From NCBI GenBank assembly GCA_963978905.1, contig OZ022260.1, positions 15,613,725 to 15,677,724 of the forward strand: DNA of 64,000 nt. The letters run 5' to 3'. The first letter of the stretch is position 1; each line of letters starts with the position of its first letter. The notes below the pieces were generated by a model that was not told the origin of the DNA, did not search any database, and saw only the letters and a program-made list of their open reading frames with translations. The position numbers and the translations under genes are program-made. The DNA comes from Trichostrongylus colubriformis. Lineage: Eukaryota; Nematoda; Chromadorea; Rhabditida; Trichostrongylidae. Shown piece after piece: positions 61,601 through 64,000 of this stretch.

Positions 61601-62122
61601 GTCCTATTACTAGACATCTAGGCTTTCATATTTACTAGTTCTTTAACTTTTCGTCCGGATTTTCCCGAAAGCTGCCTTTAAGTCAACACATAGGACCCAT
61701 CCTGTGCATCGCAAAAGCGGAGAACATTGTGACCACTACAACATATTATCGATGCTTGCACCTTTCTCGAGAAAACAAAACCCCTAACACATAACATGTA
61801 ATTTTTGGAATTCTTTTGATTTTCTGAAACTCACCTCATCTTTAGCGTGGAACACATACTTGAAAGATGAGTCAGGACGTTTCGTGAAATCGACTACTTC
61901 AACGTCAACTGTCGACCAAACTTTCGAGAAAGTTGGTTCACTAGTGGAAAACTGTAAGGAAGTTTCAATGAATTTCAAATGTAACAGATATCATGCTAAT
62001 CGTGATAAGCTGCGCTCACAAAAACCACATACCGGTCTTGCGCTCCCATCGAATTCTGAGTTGAACTTCGCCAAATTCTCACTCGGCGCCATTACAATCT
62101 CCGTCTTGCACTCGTATCCGTT
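55603..62122 (-). CDS. Integrase-core-derived protein, paralog 2
   Basis: Exons on the minus strand: 62122-62033, 61951-61835, 57895-57769, 56925-56829, 56752-56551, then 55971-55947, 55881-55810 and 55700-55603, matching paralog 1 splice for splice. All frames are open. In the 127-nt third exon there are six base differences and five are silent, so the copy is under protein-level constraint. It retains VDVEVVDF, the FGAPS block with Asp in KLDSS, and GTPLDIFFGR. The fifth exon has one extra codon and ends SCL instead of GGF. The intron after 35971-equivalent exon (donor at 55946) starts with GC instead of GT. Intron 2 has been stretched to about 3.9 kb by a mariner and two TTAA elements. Function unknown; likely a host protein derived from a transposon integrase. 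Confidence 0.65.
57275..57450. repeat. Small inverted-repeat element
   Basis: 'aggctgcgttcatattc' at the left and the inverse of 'agggtgcgttcatactc' at the right. Inner 'ggcagagtgg'-type words repeat. Present only in duplication B copy 2, in an intron of the integrase-like gene. Confidence 0.45.
58591..59860 (+). mobile_element. Broken mariner (bandit-like), 1270 bp
   Basis: Inverted ends TTAGGTTGTTGCAAAATTTA / TTAGGTTGTCGCAAAATTAA. TA follows the right end (59861-59862), but the left flank is TG, so the target site has mutated. Same family as 49762-51042. Confidence 0.88.
58778..59783 (+). pseudogene. Mariner transposase pseudogene
   Basis: Starts with the same MNRRDYRVIM as the intact copy. 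A short deletion near 58818 shifts the frame, a second shift follows near 58960, a stop interrupts near 59316 (after PDLHP), and another stop lies near 59720. Asp of VDEKW, Asp of LLQDNARPH and Asp of TDYHFF are still readable, but YSPDL has become YSLNL. It cannot make a full transposase. Confidence 0.88.
60328..60877 (+). mobile_element. TTAA element family M2, 550 bp
   Basis: TTAA at 60324-60327 and 60878-60881; ends AGACAGCATTAGGGG / AGGCAGCATTAGGGG. The paralogous position in copy 1 has a single TTAA (37107-37110). Interior non-coding. Confidence 0.85.
61138..61677 (+). mobile_element. TTAA element family M2, 540 bp
   Basis: TTAA at 61134-61137 and 61678-61681; ends AGACAGTGTTTGGGA / AGGCAGCTTTCGGGA. 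The interior is similar to 60328-60877. The same target in copy 1 carries the fold-back element at 37365. Confidence 0.82.
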
Positions 62123-62474
62123 CTGAATTTCACAGATTTTTTTTTGTGTGTCAGCGTTTTTGTTGCCATTTTCTGACAGCAACTAAGCTATCACCTCTCG
62201 GCCTGAGCTAATCCCTTTGGTTCTGATGAAAAAGATAAATACAACTTCATTCCGAATGGGTTTCATTAGTGATGCCAGGTCGGAATTGTATCTTCCGCAC
62301 TCAGCCCCCTTGCAAGCCCTTTCCGATACTTGTTTATTTACGCCTGCGTTGCCCATGATCAACACGTTTATTTTAACACTTCCGCAAACTCCCCTTGCTG
62401 TCAGACTAGTTGAACGCTCAAACGGACACCATGCCCCTATTTTTGTAGCGTTGCACTCAAACAGTCAGTCTTAA

Positions 62475-63213
62475 AGACACCAGAGGGGGTAATTTTGGCT
62501 TACTGTAGAACAGACGTAGTGTGGACAAGTTTGAGTGGCCGCCATTGCACAAACTCGCCAATTTGACGCCTTGGCATGGTGCCAAAGGAAGGCGGTTCTA
62601 TTAAAGATTTGTTTTTTCCTTTTAGTTTTTACTTTGTTCTTTCTTATATTGTTTCTAGATGTACTTACGGGTCAAATAAAGTCGAGGGGGGGAGACGCAA
62701 AATTTTCCCCCACGTCAAAGCTTCTTTCCCTTCCTAGGGTCAGGCTAAAGCAGATGAGACCTATGCTTTGACAGATGCTTTTTAATGTGGGAGGAGGGGG
62801 TATCAATTTTAGCCTCAGCCTAGTAAGGGAAAGGAGCTTCGACGTCGACGCAAAGTTGCGTCTCCCCCCGACTTTATTTGACCCTTCTGAGATTTTCAGG
62901 TATAGAAATGCACAATTAAGAAGATCCATAAGTAAACAAGTAAGATATGTTACTAGAAAACAGTCTAAAGAGGAAATAATTCAAAAATAAGGTTACATCA
63001 GGCCGAAGACAAGCTTTAAAATGAACGAAGCGTGGCTCGGCCATGGAAGCTTGCAGTTTGGACGGAAGCGCGCCCTGGGGGCAAATAGCGCCCTATGGCA
63101 CGTTTTTCAACGCCGGTTTCGTTACACATTGTATCTACCAAACTCACATGTTTGTTTTCAGACGCCATTGTTTTTGTAAACGTTATTCCGCCTTTGCCCC
63201 CCTCCCGGTGCCT
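62475..63213 (+). mobile_element. TTAA element, 739 bp, same family as 7092-7848
   Basis: TTAA at 62471-62474 and 63214-63217; ends AGACACCAGAGGGGG / AGGCACCGGGAGGGG. The empty site is the single TTAA at 39069-39072. It holds the nested palindrome 62668-62886 bounded by 'gggtcaaataaagtcg'. No transposase. Confidence 0.85.
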
Positions 63214-64000
63214 TTAACAAAATTCCATCCTTATAGGCTTATGATGCCACGCCCTGACATACGCAAACAAAGTAAGTGCAACAACGTTAATACATAACGG
63301 GTACTCCCTGAAACAAGGCATGAGCCGAACACACCGAATTTCGTGTCCACATAACTACACAATGAATATGTAGCGTCAAGAGTAGTTGGGAATTGTTGGT
63401 AGCGCACCTATGAAAAGACTAGGTCATCGAAAACTCGCATGCACTCTTGAAAATCTTTACCCATTATAAGAAACTATCCTTGAAGGTACAATTCATAATT
63501 TTTGCAGGCTGCGGGACATTGATCGTTATCAGTGGAAAGATGTTGGGAGCGTCTAGGCTACGTTTCAGCCCCATGGAAGGTGTTGCCGTAACGTAGCTCG
63601 ACAGCCCTCCATCAATGGCGACGAGGGTCCCGCGCGCCTCCTTTCCGACGTGGAGTGTGCGTTAAAAGAGAAAGCCTTTCAGAAAAAGCCTACAGATTTG
63701 AGCAGCTCTTCCGTAATCGTCAGCATTGCTAGGTTGGAATGGCATAGAAACGTTATCCCTTCTAGTATATTATACATAACCGCTTCGTCTCTCTTCAGTC
63801 CCTCCGTATGTCCGTCCGTCCCTCTTTCTGTCACGAATTTAGGTATAACATGAAAACAACTCGTGGAATGGGGCAAGTTTGCAATGGATAGGGTAGGGAC
63901 AAGAATTAAAGACCCCACATGGATCAGTTTAAAGGAACCGAAATGGGGTCCGAAACAAGAGAAAAATACAAAGAAATGAGCATTTTGTAACGAACGCAGA

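Larger units (their letters stand above)
52985..63870 (+). repeat. Segmental duplication B, copy 2
   Basis: Partner of 29977-39655. Unique to this copy are a mariner at 58591, TTAA elements at 60328 and 62475, and extra sequence at about 57060-57650. At the TTAA sites near 54471 and 61134 it carries elements different from those at the same sites of copy 1. Homology ends near 63870, so counterparts of the exons at 39809-40361 are not in the window. Confidence 0.92.

Overview
The window looks like nuclear DNA of a strongylid (hookworm-type) nematode. Coding exons are short and scattered, introns end in the nematode consensus TTTTCAG, start codons sit a few bases after such acceptors (as in spliced-leader genes), and about half of the sequence is DNA transposons and their non-autonomous derivatives. 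A bandit-like mariner transposase and small secreted TIL-domain protease inhibitors both fit Ancylostoma or a close relative; the species itself is inferred, not shown.

Layout. (1) 1-13168: two direct copies of a 6-7 kb segment (duplication A). Each carries a two-exon minus-strand gene for a secreted TIL-type inhibitor. Copy 2 has gained a TTAA-flanked 757-bp element and a TA-flanked 508-bp element; copy 1 keeps both empty sites. (2) 13252-28896: one plus-strand gene rebuilt from 11 exons, all in phase, coding a 550-residue nuclear-type protein with three C2H2 zinc fingers and an acidic tail. Its introns hold SINE-like, mariner-derived and fold-back elements. (3) 29977-39655 and 52985-63870: a second direct duplication (B), about 10 kb, separated by about 13 kb. 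Each copy carries, on the minus strand, a multi-exon gene whose product resembles the core of a retroviral/Gypsy-type integrase (KRBA2/GIN-like) with a degraded active site. Reading frame, splice sites and mostly silent changes are conserved between the copies. (4) 39660-52985: single-copy spacer with fragments of further minus-strand genes, several repeats, and an intact mariner transposase at 49946-50965 nested inside a TTAA element. A broken mariner lies at 58591-59860.

Because both duplications predate many insertions, the paralogous copies give filled and empty sites for at least seven transposons. This fixes their ends and target duplications directly: TTAA for piggyBac-like elements, TA for Tc1/mariner types, and 9 bp for a Mutator-like 227-bp element. 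No rRNA gene, convincing functional tRNA gene or CRISPR array was seen.
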